64,000 nucleotides of DNA from Neoarius graeffei (Eukaryota; Chordata; Actinopteri; Siluriformes; Ariidae). A program made the position numbers and the translations under genes. Shown here one piece after another: positions 13,801 to 23,078 of this stretch (position 1 is its first letter; the number at the start of each line of letters is the position of its first letter). The DNA lies in contig NC_083574.1 in the NCBI RefSeq assembly GCF_027579695.1, forward strand, positions 44,160,559 through 44,224,558. Direction: 5' to 3'. The notes beneath the pieces were generated by a model that saw nothing but the letters and a program-made list of their open reading frames with translations, had not been told where the DNA came from and did not search any database.

Positions 13801-16800
13801 CTGACAGGGATTAAGGTCAGGTTTTTTAACCAGGGATTTGATAACTGCAAGTTTAAAGGATTTGGGTACATAGCCAATCCTAAGAGAAGAATTTATTATT
13901 TTTTAGAAGTGGTTCAGTTACTTCAGATATTATCTGTTTGAATAGACGTGTAGGTAAGGGATCTAGTACACAAGTTGAGGATTTTGATGCGGAGATTAAT
14001 GAAAGTAGTTTGATTTCTCTAAGGGGAGTAAAACATTCTAATTGCTGATCTGATACAGTTATATTATTAACTACAGGGTTACTTAAATTGTCACTTAAGT
14101 TGTCTGACCTTAAAGTGCATATCACGGGTAAATTCAGGAGCAAGATCAATGTAATTCTCCTATTTTATATTAAACTTTGGTCAAATATCTGTAACATTCT
14201 GCATTCTCTGTAATTTTTTTTTACCTTGCGCAATACCAGAAAAATTCAGCTGAAATCAAGCCATTTGAGGCGAATTGGTCCGCATACATGTCAACCTATA
14301 CAGAATGTCCGTATTTTATACGGATTTGATTCAATAAACGTAGTATACGGGCGTACAAATAAAGTTATACGGATTCTTTAAAAAACCTTCAATATTTATT
14401 TAGAGCTATAATCAATTCCCACGATGATAAAAGAGCGCATAACATTTACAAACGTACTGTACACCACAGAAAGCACAGACAGCCAGTAAAGAGTCTTATG
14501 AAATCACGTGTTATCTTGTGGTAGCGAGACTTCGTTCCACTTTTGATCATGCGCACACCGCATTGCGAGAATCCCGCCAACCGTGAAGTAACATTTTGTT
14601 TGAAAAGCGTGTTTCCACCTGAGCGACTTTCAGTAGCGACTGAAAAGATTCTGAATGGGCACTCCGGCAAAGAAATTCAAAACACAATACAGCGGTAGGT
14701 TTCTCCCTGAATTGAAGGACCTTTTCAATGGCATAATCCAACCGGCAGCCTCCAAAAATGAAGAATACACACACTGCACACTGTGTGTGCGTGACATCAA
14801 AGTTGCAGCATCGGGAGTGTAAGATGTGAAAGAACATTTCAAATCGAAACTACATCAGCGGAATGCAAGCCAAAGGCAAAATCAGCCACTGATGACAGTA
14901 TTTGCGCGCTCAAAAACTGATATGCCAACAACTGGAAAAGACAGAAAACACAAGGTAGTGGGCGTTTTAGTTCAAGTTAGGCAGTGCTCTGTTTACACCA
15001 CAGTAATGCTGACTGTGAGAGAGTTTTCTCTCAAGTCAGGAAGATACACACAGAGAGCAGAAAGAACCTGAATGCAGACACACTGACCTGGCCTACTGCA
15101 GTGTAAGATCAACACAGCTAGACACTTGCTGTGACATGCAGCCTAGTGAGGTATTGGTGCAGAGTGCTAAAAAAGCTGTCATGGAGTACAATACAGAACA
15201 TTAGAGTGACACTTTGTGTTTTTGTCAAACATTGGAGCTTTGTATTCATTCTGAAGGTTTATTGTTATTAATATTGAATAAAAAGTAACTGGGATATATC
15301 ATTGTTAATTATCATTCAAATTTTAGGTAAATTATTTTAATTTGCATCTTATAAGGATTTTATAAGGGAAATAAGGATTTTGGAGGTTGGTTATACAGGT
15401 TTGATTGACCAAAGGTTGACATGTATGGGTCCGCCTCTGAAAAAACTTGCCATTTGAATTTCCCGGCAAACATTGATTTTTGTGACGTCATCTGCAGGAC
15501 GCCTCCCTCTGAATCCTGCGTCAGCTCTGGTTTGTTTATGAGAAAACGACCTGGTGGTTTTCTGCAAATTTCTTCAATGTTATCGCGTAATTATTAAAAT
15601 GGTTAACAGATGTATCGTAGGAGGGTGTAGCAACACCAGTCTTGATGGGATTAGTACTCATCATTTCCCAAAAGACCGGACAATGAGAGAGAAATGGGAG
15701 CGCTTGGTCTACACAGGCTGTGCACCGAAACCCTGCAAAGCTCGCGCAGCCTGCTGGCGCTTCCGCAGGTGACGTCACGAATCTGGCTCCAGACTCCCTT
15801 GGGATTTTTCCAGACGCGTTTTGTTAGTTTATTTTTTTCTGCTGTACACAGATGGCCTTGTGCAAAATTATCCTTCTGGATGAGTGTGTAAAGGGACATA
15901 CTTTCATATAAAAAAAAAAACACGAAATTGGTCCAGAATATGCACTTTAAATTAGTAGTTTGAATTTTTTGTCAGATATTTTCAATTTTGTCATTGAAAC
16001 AATTAATGAAGTCGTTGCTACTACATACTGCAGGTGTGTATGTGTCTATAGTGGTCTTTTTCCTGGTTAATTTGGCTACATTATTAAATAGGAATCTAGG
16101 ATTATTTTTGTTATCTTCTATTAGGGAGGAGACATATGTTGATCTAGTAACACTAAGAGCATTTCTATACTTCAGGAAGCTCTCCTTCCAAGCTAATTTG
16201 AATGCTACCAATTTTATTTGATGCCATTTACGTTCCAATTTTCGAGTGGTCTGTTTTAAAGTGCGAGTGTCATCATTATACCAGGATGCTAATTTTTTCT
16301 CTCTTATCATTTTCCTTTTAAGTGGAGCTCCATTATCTAAAGTATAGCGGAATGTTGACTCTAAGCATTCAGTTGCCTGATCAAGTTCTGCGGGAGCTGA
16401 CAGTGACCCAATCAAAGTTGATAACTCTGGGAGATCATTTATAAAACTCTATGCAGTAGTTCACGTGAATGTACAGTGGTGCTTGAAAGTTTGTGAACCC
16501 TTTAGAATTTTCTATATTTCTGCATAAATATGCCCTAAAACATTATCAGATTTTCACACAAGTCCTAAAAGTAGATAAAGAGAACCCAGTTAAACAAATG
16601 AGACAAAAATATTATACTTGGTCATTTATTTATTGAGGAAAATGATCCAATATTACATATCTGTGAGTGGCAAAAGTATGTGAACCTCTAGGATTAGCAG
16701 TTAATTTGAAGGTGAAATTAGAGTCAGGTGTTTTCCATCAATGGGATGACAATCAGGTGTGAGTGGGCACCCTGTTTTATTTAAAGAACAGGGATCTATC

Positions 16801-19800
16801 AAAGTCTGATCTTCACAACACATGTTTGTGGAAGTGTATCATGGCATGAACAAAGGAGATTTCTGAGGACCTCAGAAAAAGCATTGTTGATGCTCATCAG
16901 GCTGGAAAAGGTTACAAAACCATCTCTAAAGAGCTTGGACTCCACCAATCCACAGTCAGACAGATTGTGTACAAATGGAGGAGATTCAAGACCATTGTTA
17001 CCCTCCCTAGGAGTGGTTGACCAACAAAGATCACTCCAAGAGCAAGGCGTGTAATAGTCGGCAAGGTCACAAAGGACCCCAGGGTAACTTCTAAGCAACT
17101 GAAGGCCTCTCTCACATTGGCTAATGTTAATATTTGTGAGTCCACCATCAGGAGAACACTGAACAACAATGGTGTGCATGGCAGGGTTGCAAGGAGAAAG
17201 CCAGTGGTCTCCAAAAAGAACATTGCTGCTCGTCTGCAGTTTGCTAAAGATCATGTGGACAAGCCAGAAGGCTATTGGAAAAATTTTGTAGACGGATGAG
17301 AACAAAATAGAACTTTTTGGTTTAAATGAGAAGCGTTATGTTTGGAGAAAGGAAAACACTGCATTCCAGCATAAGAACCTTATCCCATCTGTGAAACATG
17401 GTGGTGGTAGTGTCATGGTTTGGGCCTGTTTTGCTGCATCTGGGCCAGGACGGCTTGCCATCATTGATGGAACAATGAATTCTGAATTATACCAGCGAAT
17501 TCTAAAGGAAAATGTCAGGACATCTGTCCATAACCTGAATCTCAAGAGAAGGTGGGTCATGCAGCAAGACAACGACCCTAAGCACACAAGTCGCTGTCCT
17601 AAAGAATGGTTAAAGAAGAATAAAGTTAATGTTTTGGAATGGCCAAGTCAAAGTCCTGACCTTCATCCGATGGAAATGTTGTGGAAGGACCTGAAGCGAG
17701 CAGTTCATGTGAGGAAACCCACCAACATCCCAGAGTTGAAGCTGTTCTGTACGGAGGAATGGGCTAAAATTCCTCCAAGCCGGTGTGCAGGACTGATCAA
17801 CAGTTACCGCAAACGTTTAGTTGCAGTTATTGCTGCACAAGGGGGTCAGACCAGCTACTGAAAGCAAAGGTCCACATACTTTTGCCACTCACAGATATGT
17901 AATATTGGATCATTTTCCTCAATAAATAAATGACCAAGTATAATATTTTTGTCTCATTTGTTTAACTGGGTTCTCTTTATCTACTTTTAGGACTTGTGTG
18001 AAAATCTGATGATGTTTTAGGTCATATTTATGCAGAAATATAGAAAATTCTAAAGGGTTCACAAACTTTCAAGCACCACTGTATGTTTAATACAATAGTG
18101 TGGTGAGGTGCATATATTATTCATCTCATCTCATTATCTCTAGCCGCTTTATCCTGTTCTACAGGGTCGCAGGCAAGCTGGAGCCTATCCCAGCTGACTA
18201 CGGGCGAAAGGCGGGGTACACCCTGGACAAGTCGCCAGGTCATCACAGGGCTGACACATAGACACAGACAACCATTCACACTCACATTCACACCTACGGT
18301 CAATTTAGAGTCACCAGTTAACCTAACCTGCATGTCTTTGGACTGTGGGGGAAACCGGAGCACCCGAAGGAAACCCACGCGGACACGGGGAGAACATGCA
18401 AACTCCGCACAGAAAGGCCCCCGTTGGCCACGGGGCTTGAACCCGGACCTTCGTGCTGTGAGGCGACAGCGCTAACCACTACACCACCATGCCGCCCGCA
18501 TATATTATTACTCAGACATGTTTTGAATGAGATGAAATAATGATCTGAGAACTTCACACTGTGGAAGTGTGACTATATTTTCTATGTTTAACCTGAATGT
18601 TAGTGTTAGATCGAGGGTGTGACCACCGTTATGGGTCAGTCCTATGACATTCTGATTAATTCGTACTGAATCTAAAATGGACACAAACGCTGTTTTCAAA
18701 GGGTCTTCCGGATTATCGAAGTGAATATTATAAAACCTCAGACAACTAAAGCTTTGTTTAAGGAAATAACCAGGTCTGAGATAAAATCTGCAAATTTAGA
18801 AGGAAACTCAGAATATGGCCCCGGGGGCCTGTAAATAATAAGTAATGGAATTAACTGGGTAGACTTATTTTTCGAGGCTACATACATTATATTAGTATGA
18901 AGAACTTCAAATGCATTAAATTTATAACCAGGTTTTTGTGTTACACCTAGATAATCTTTATAAATAACCATGATGCCTCCTCTGCCAGTTAGACGAGGCT
19001 GGTGTATATAACTGCATCCAGGAGAACTAGCTTCATTTAATGCTAGATATTCATTTGGTTTAATCCATGTTTCTGTTAAACACAGTACATTAAACTCCTG
19101 GTCAGTAATAAGTTCATTAACAATTAGTGCTTTAGATGTAAGATATCTAATATTTAATAGCCACACCTTTAGATCAAAAGTGCTGGCAGTGGCTATACAG
19201 TCAGTATGATCTAATTTTATATTGATTAGGTTACTGGAGGGCGGCACGGTGGTGTAGTGGTTAGCGCTGTCGCCTCACAGCAAGAAGGTCCTGGGTTCGA
19301 GCCCCGGGGCCGGCGAGGGCCTTTCTGTGCGGAGTTTGCATGTTCTCCCCGTGTCCGCGTGGGTTTCCTCTGGGTGCTCCGGTTTCCCCCACAGTCCAAA
19401 GACATGCAGGTTAGGTTAACTGGTGACTCTAAATTGACCGTAGGTGTGAATGTGAGTGTGAATGGTTGTCTGTGTCTATGTGTCAGCCCTGTGATGACCT
19501 GGCGACTTGTCCAGGGTGTACCCCGCCTTTCGCCCATAGTCAGCTGGGATAGGCTCCAGCTTGCCTGCGACCCTGTAGAAGGATAAAGCGGCTAGAGATG
19601 ATGAGATGAGGTTACTGGAACACAAACTCTGAGTATTTCTACTTTTTGTTGAGCTCGGGGAACAGACACAGTCTCGATATGGTGGAACCTGAATGACGAC
19701 TCTATGCAGCTAGCAGACAGTTGGTTTAGCCTGTTCGTCTGCTCCCTGGCCTTGGCTCTGGATTGTCAGAAGTTAACTAGACCTGTTCTGAGACTATGAC

Positions 19801-22800
19801 CTATGCTGCACGAAATGAGAGCAGCACCTTCCTGAGTGGGATGGATACCATCCCGCCCTAACAGGCCAGCAGTGCCCTCAAAATTAGTCCAATTATCTAT
19901 AAAGCCCACACTGTTTTCAGAGCACCACCTGGACAACCAGCAGTTCAGCAACCATAACCTGCTGTAAGCTATATCGCCACACCATACTACAGCATCGTAC
20001 ATTGCCTTTGCTAATTTAAACACCTCTACAAAGTTACTCTTAGTAACCTCAGACTGATGAAGGCGTACATCATTAGCTCCTACATGGATAACTATCTTTG
20101 AGAACCTGTGCATGCCTAGGACCCTAAGATTACCTGCTATGTCCGGCGCCCTGGCTCCCAGTATACACCTGACTAAAGCTGCTGGTGCCCCTAAAGGCCT
20201 AGCTAATTTCGCGTGCCACATGATGGAGTCCCCTATAACCAGAGCTCTTTCAGGTTTCTCAGCAGAGGAAGAAGACGTATATCATTAGCTCCTACATGGA
20301 TAACTATCTTTGAGAACCTGTGCATGCCTAGGACCCTAAGATTACCTGCTATGTCCAGTGCCCTGGCTCCCAGTATACACCTGACTAAAGCTGCTGGTGC
20401 CCCTAAAGGCCTAGCTAATTTCGCGTGCCACATGATGGAGTCCCCTATAACCAGAGCTCTTTCAGGTTTCTCAGTGGGTGCATCACTGAAGAGGGCAAAC
20501 CTGTTCGACACGTGAAGCGGAGAAAAGTGGTGCTCCCATGGGCAAGCCGCAGTGGTAGCTTTGGCTCTACGCTTATGACGCCAAGTTGTCACCCATTCGC
20601 CCCGCTGTGAGAGCTCTAATGCCGGAGTTGGGGGATTACTAACTCCACCTAGGGCATCCAGACTTTCCCCTACAGAAACTACACTGTTCTTATTCTCACT
20701 AGCCCTCTCTAAAGCCTGGATATGCACCTCCAAAGCTGCAGTCTTCTCCATCAGAGAGCTAACTAATTTGCACTTATCACAAATAAAGCTGTCACTAGCG
20801 ACGGAGGAAGAATGACTAAACATTCTGCACTCAGCACACTGAACAAGCTGAAGGTGTGCCATGATGAAAGGATTCATGTACCTTAATCAAGAATCTATTG
20901 ATATTAAAGCAGATCCAGTGTGGATGGCCTCCGCTTGTGGTCTTTATGCAGGAGGAGAAAAAAAGAAAGCTTTCAGTCTTGGCGTTCTTCCGAAAAAATC
21001 ACATCTTATGCATTCAATAATCACATCTTACACATGCAATAATCACATCTTATGCATACATTCAGTAATATACCCTCAATAATCACAATTTATGCATTCA
21101 GTAATCACATATATGCTCAATAATCACATCTTATATATTCTATAATATCTTGTAGGCTCAATAATAACTTGTGCATTCAGTAATCACATCTTGTGCATTC
21201 AATGATGTAGGCTCAGTAATCACATCTTATACACTCAGTAACTGCATGTTGTATACTCAATAAATACTTTTTATTCACTCAGTAATCTGATTTTTATACA
21301 TTCGGTAATCATAAATTATACACTCAGTAATCACATCGTATACAAACAACTTGACACCGCCATCCTTGTCGTAGTACCACGTTTAACACAGTATCACCAA
21401 ACATTGAAGAATTGATGCAGTGTACTTGACCTGTTAAACACTTTTAATGTTTGGTTCAATTGCCCCATATTTTGGCAGCTGTCAATGATACATTTACTCA
21501 GAGCTGAAATGTCCATATCACTCAGGCATGGTGAATAGCAGAAAATATAAATGATGTGGACCACCAACACCCAACCAAACAGGATACAGCAGCATCTCTG
21601 CTTACATGTCAATCATACTGACTTTTTGCACTCTGGCTAGACAGGTTTCACTGGTGTGGCTTCGGAGGGAATACATCTAGCTTCAGTTCAGTTCTTCTAG
21701 AAGCACTAAAAATAGATTTAACAACATAATGTGCTAAATCTGATAAAAAGGAAACATGACCATATCTTGCTGCTTTTTTTTCATGGTAGTTTATTGAGAT
21801 ACCGGTTGAGAATTTGTCATATATATACTTTCGATTAAAATCAAATAAAATTATGCACAGAAAATATTTGCTTATAAGATGCAGAATGAAACAGTGAATG
21901 AAATATAATAAAACACACACACTCCTACTTTAAGATAATGGCTGCTAGAAGACTGTAGATTTTGTTTGATGTGTGAATGCAGGACGGTTTGAAATGGAAA
22001 CTTCAAAGAAGCTGCATGTTCATAGTGCATCTCGATTTTTCCCTGATTGGTATAATGCTTCCCTACCGCACACATTACTTTATCTAAGGGCAGGAAAATA
22101 GCATGAATACAAAACACTAATGTGAGGGAACACCAGTTTAGTCCCTTGTGACTTAGACAAGGTGTATTTACAAAGTCTCATATCAGCGCCTTGTTTTATT
22201 CCATATTTTATAAAACTTACACTACCGTTCAAAAGTTTGGGGTCACTTTGAAATTTCCTTATTTCTGAAAGAAAAGCACTGTTCTTTTCAATGAAGATCA
22301 CTTTAAACTAATCAGAAATACACTGTATACATTGCTAATGTGGTAAATGACTATTCTAGCTGCAAATGTGTGGTTTTTGGTGCAATATCTCCATAGGTGT
22401 ATAGAGGCCCATTTCCAGCAACTCTCACTCCAGTGTTCTAATGGTACAATGTGTTTGCTCATTGCCTCAGAAGGCTAATGGATGATTAGAAAACCCTTGT
22501 ACAATCATGTTAGCACAGCTGAAAACAGTTTAGCTCTTTGGAGAAGCTATAAAACTGACCTTCCTTTGAGCAGATTGAGTTTCTGGAGCATCACATTTGT
22601 GGGGTCGATTAAACGCTCAAAATGGCCAGAAAAATGTCTTGACTCTATTTTCTATTCATTTTACAACTTATGGTGGGAAATAAAAGTGTGACTTTTCATG
22701 GAAAACACAAAATTGTCTGGGTGACCCCAAACTTTTGAATGGTAGTGTATATTCAAAGGACAGTGTTCAGCAGCATTTGTGTGTTTGAGCTGTGTGCCAT

Positions 22801-23078
22801 CCATGATTGATTTGTGTGTGTATGAACTGTGTGTTTACTGTATTGGAACTACGTGCTGACTGTGTTTGAGCCGAGTATGTTGAACTACACGTGTTTGATC
22901 CATGTGCTGACTGGGTTTGAGCTGTATGTGTGTGGGGCTGTTTGAGGTGTGTGTTGACTACCTGTATCTCACTCCTCATCTTCTGCATCTCTTATTTCTT
23001 TCACAGCTCCTGGGTATGGCTTTTTCCATGACGTTGTTTCATCAGATCCACAGAACAGGGAAGAAGTACAATGCCTAG
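3625..23078 (+). CDS. tspan9: tetraspanin-9 (tspan9), 3' half: last four coding exons
   Basis: Four exons, 3625-3726, 4137-4268, 11078-11161 and 23007-23078, join in phase 0 at every junction and encode the C-terminal 129 residues of a tetraspanin, a four-pass membrane organiser of tetraspanin-enriched microdomains. They cover the large extracellular loop from its start, the CCG motif, RCC, DCG and GC cysteines (six loop cysteines), one N-glycosylation sequon (NVT), TM4 and the short tail ending GKKYNA. The loop segment [12 protein letters not shown] and tail [16 protein letters not shown] match TSPAN9 better than TSPAN4. All introns are GT-AG. The N-terminal ~110 residues (TM1-TM3) are not in the 3.6 kb upstream and must precede the window. 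Intron 3 of this set (11162-23006) holds the antisense L2-like LINE. Which teleost duplicate (a or b) this is cannot be told. Confidence 0.93.
4137..4268 (+). CDS. tspan9: tspan9 coding exon (CCG motif and cysteine-rich loop)
   Basis: 44 codons between an ACACAG acceptor and a GTAAGT donor. It encodes [12 protein letters not shown], then VPDRCC and DCGRNVT, giving five of the six loop cysteines. A longer open frame runs into both introns but has no meaning there. Confidence 0.93.
4593..5796. mobile_element. non-autonomous hAT element, 1.2 kb
   Basis: Terminal inverted repeats CAGAGGTGGACA and TGTCCACCTCTG are flanked by the perfect 8-base duplication AGTAGAGG (4585-4592, 5797-5804), the hAT signature. 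Subterminal regions are rich in repeated TACTTAAGT/ACTTGAGTA motifs on both sides. No coding capacity seen. It lies in a tspan9 intron. Confidence 0.9.
6620..7003 (-). mobile_element. tRNA-derived SINE, full-length, reverse
   Basis: Same family as copy 1. Target duplication TCGAGACATATTC / TCAAGACATATTC (one mismatch) at 6607-6619 and 7004-7016. Both promoter boxes are intact on the minus strand. Confidence 0.92.
7779..7823. repeat. (TG)n microsatellite, Tc1 insertion site
   Basis: TG/TA-rich run ending exactly at the TA where the Tc1 copy at 7824 begins; TG sequence resumes at its right end. Confidence 0.9.
7824..9387 (+). mobile_element. Tc1 transposon copy A
   Basis: Long terminal inverted repeats (over 200 bp) begin CAGTGGTGCTTGAAAG and end CTTTCAAGCACCACTG. 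They contain the repeated ACAAATGAGACAAAAATAT block near both ends. The left side has the TA target; the right end runs into TGTGTGTA. Confidence 0.93.
8151..9167 (+). pseudogene. Tc1 transposase, one nonsense mutation (copy A)
   Basis: A single frame of about 338 codons from ATG 8151, interrupted only by TAA at 8979-8981. The N-terminal helix-turn-helix is [17 protein letters not shown] with a second DNA-binding block around [13 protein letters not shown]. The catalytic core shows [10 protein letters not shown], the glycine-rich [16 protein letters not shown] and VMQQDND. The stop falls in SPDLNPI*MLWKDL, where copy B reads GAA, so the lost residue is the catalytic Glu. The 5' leader also lacks about 46 bases present in copy B. 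The rest of the frame is open, so the copy is fairly young. Confidence 0.92.
9501..11077 (+). other. tspan9 intron, no recognised feature
   Basis: AT-rich intronic sequence. The open frame at 10453-10839 has no recognisable domain and no splice context. Nothing repetitive was recognised here. Confidence 0.5.
11078..11161 (+). CDS. tspan9: tspan9 coding exon (last loop cysteine and start of TM4)
   Basis: 28 codons between a CTTGTAG acceptor and a GTAATA donor. [19 protein letters not shown] gives the sixth loop cysteine and is followed by the hydrophobic start of TM4. Confidence 0.92.
11460..11593. repeat. minisatellite, left block (ATCACATCTTAYRCATTCAGTA type)
   Basis: Degenerate tandem units of about 22-24 bp (TCACATCTTACACATTCAGT and variants). 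The same unit continues at 20998, on the other side of the LINE, showing that the LINE inserted into an existing array. Confidence 0.85.
12463..14113 (-). pseudogene. L2-like LINE ORF2, reverse transcriptase
   Basis: In minus-strand order: [11 protein letters not shown], then [13 protein letters not shown] (RT motif with the first catalytic Asp), [11 protein letters not shown] near 13300 (YADD active site), and a long open C-terminal frame 13215-12463 with [34 protein letters not shown] and [11 protein letters not shown]. Several stops and frameshifts separate the blocks. Confidence 0.85.
14283..15427 (+). mobile_element. unclassified DNA element with 6-bp target duplication
   Basis: Perfect 15-base inverted termini CATACATGTCAACCT / AGGTTGACATGTATG, flanked by GGTCCG on both sides (14277-14282, 15428-15433). 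It sits inside the TTAA element. It carries the degenerate start of a protein (about 14657-14960) with a CTLCVRD ... HFKSKLHQ C2H2/BED-like finger, broken by a stop near 14820. Confidence 0.7.
15599..15772 (+). pseudogene. THAP-type zinc-finger fragment
   Basis: 58 codons from [23 protein letters not shown] followed by [13 protein letters not shown] fits the start of a THAP domain (C-x4-C, then the HxFPKD and W positions). It stops soon after, with no transposase core. THAP domains serve as the DNA-binding part of P- and Kolobok-type transposases. Treated as a transposon remnant, not a host gene. Confidence 0.68.
15972..16415 (-). pseudogene. L2-like LINE ORF2, linker between endonuclease and RT
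   Basis: Contains the [21 protein letters not shown] and [14 protein letters not shown] blocks that precede the RT domain in this LINE group. It continues into the frame ending at 14113, on the other side of the TTAA element. Confidence 0.75.
16474..18081 (+). mobile_element. Tc1 transposon copy B
   Basis: Same family as copy A. Ends are CAGTGGTGCTTGAAAG and CTTTCAAGCACCACTG with TA on both sides (16472-16473, 18082-18083). Inserted in the L2-like LINE, it is close to full length with long inverted repeats. Confidence 0.94.
16841..17861 (+). pseudogene. Tc1 transposase pseudogene (copy B)
   Basis: Aligns with copy A throughout. The second codon after ATGGCA is a TGA stop, another TGA lies at GAGTGGTTGACC, and a one-base deletion in TGGAAAAATTTTGTAGACGGATG shifts the frame at the first catalytic Asp. 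Unlike copy A, it keeps [11 protein letters not shown], with the catalytic Glu. Confidence 0.9.
18122..18497 (-). mobile_element. tRNA-derived SINE inside the L2-like LINE, reverse
   Basis: Full-length, flanked by the perfect 12-base duplication GCATATATTATT (18110-18121, 18498-18509). Confidence 0.93.
18508..19247 (-). pseudogene. L2-like LINE ORF2, endonuclease part
   Basis: Reads [17 protein letters not shown], then [11 protein letters not shown] (catalytic Glu region) and [11 protein letters not shown], as in APE-type endonucleases. The next frame shows the nearby [13 protein letters not shown] block. It is cut by SINEs at both ends and shifts frame near 18700. Confidence 0.8.
19239..19608 (+). 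mobile_element. tRNA-derived SINE between LINE ORF1 and ORF2
   Basis: Full-length, with duplication AGGTTACTGGA at 19228-19238 and 19609-19619. Confidence 0.93.
19766..20877 (-). pseudogene. L2-like LINE ORF1 (zinc-binding plus SGNH-esterase-like)
   Basis: Begins with a cysteine-pair region (CAECRMFS ... CDKCK), a short coiled segment, then an esterase-like domain with VIGDSIMWH (nucleophile block), VIHVGAND (block III) and [11 protein letters not shown] (Asp/His block). A 212-bp tandem duplication (about 20057-20480) repeats the nucleophile-to-GAND segment and breaks the frame at the junction. ORF1 of this group binds RNA in the retrotransposition particle; the esterase role is not settled. 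Confidence 0.8.
20057..20480. repeat. 212-bp tandem duplication inside LINE ORF1
   Basis: The word GCGTGCCACATGATGGAGTC occurs at 20211 and 20423, an exact shift of 212. TAGCTCCTACATGGATAACT and its flanks repeat at the same distance. The two copies differ by only a few bases. Confidence 0.9.
20998..21345. repeat. minisatellite, right block
   Basis: About 15 degenerate units around TCACATCTTATGCATTCAGT and AATCACATCTTATACACTCA. Continuation of the array at 11460-11593 beyond the LINE. Confidence 0.88.
21346..22219 (+). other. tspan9 intron, no recognised feature
   Basis: AT-rich sequence with only short non-homologous frames; nothing recognised. Confidence 0.5.
22220..22747. mobile_element. 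Tc1/mariner-type MITE, 528 bp
   Basis: Termini CACTACCGTTCAAAAGTTTG and CAAACTTTTGAATGGTAGTG are inverted repeats continuing through GGGGTCAC/GTGACCCC. TA flanks both ends. It has no transposase. Confidence 0.92.
22770..22960. repeat. degenerate TGTGTTTGAGCTGTGTG-type tandem repeat
   Basis: Loosely repeated units of about 17-25 bp built on GTGTTTGAGC and TGTGCTGACTG, ending some 50 bp before the last tspan9 acceptor. Confidence 0.65.
23007..23078 (+). CDS. tspan9: tspan9 terminal coding exon
   Basis: Follows a TTTCACAG acceptor. It encodes [20 protein letters not shown] then YNA and a TAG stop, the standard tetraspanin-9 tail of about ten cytoplasmic residues. Confidence 0.93.
   Translation, partial: LLGMAFSMTLFHQIHRTGKKYNA

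Larger units (their letters stand above)
14114..15946 (+). mobile_element. TTAA-flanked DNA element with THAP fragment (Kolobok-like)
   Basis: Termini AGTGCATATCACGG and CCAGAATATGCACT form a short inverted repeat. TTAA flanks both ends (14110-14113, 15947-15950). It interrupts the LINE ORF2 cleanly. TTAA targets occur in piggyBac and Kolobok; the THAP-type zinc finger inside favours Kolobok. It hosts a second element at 14283-15427. Confidence 0.72.
11594..20990 (-). mobile_element. L2-like LINE, nearly full length, heavily interrupted
   Basis: On the minus strand the order is ORF1 with an esterase-type domain (20877-19766), an APE-type endonuclease (19247-18508), then reverse transcriptase (16415-12463). 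The 3' tail, ending in AGCGCTATAGAAATAAACTT and short TTGA repeats, lies near 11600. Insertions inside it are a TTAA element (14114-15946), a Tc1 (16474-18081) and two SINEs (18122-18497, 19239-19608). It lies antisense in the tspan9 intron. Clade (L2 versus a CR1 relative) is judged from the esterase-bearing ORF1 and the tail. Confidence 0.85.

Noticed and set aside
19239-19320. tRNA gene at the SINE head
   Set aside because: A- and B-box-like words are present, but the sequence does not fold into a full cloverleaf and is always followed by the SINE body.
20998-21345. CRISPR-like array
   Set aside because: Units are contiguous and degenerate, without constant repeats and unique spacers, and the genome is a vertebrate one.
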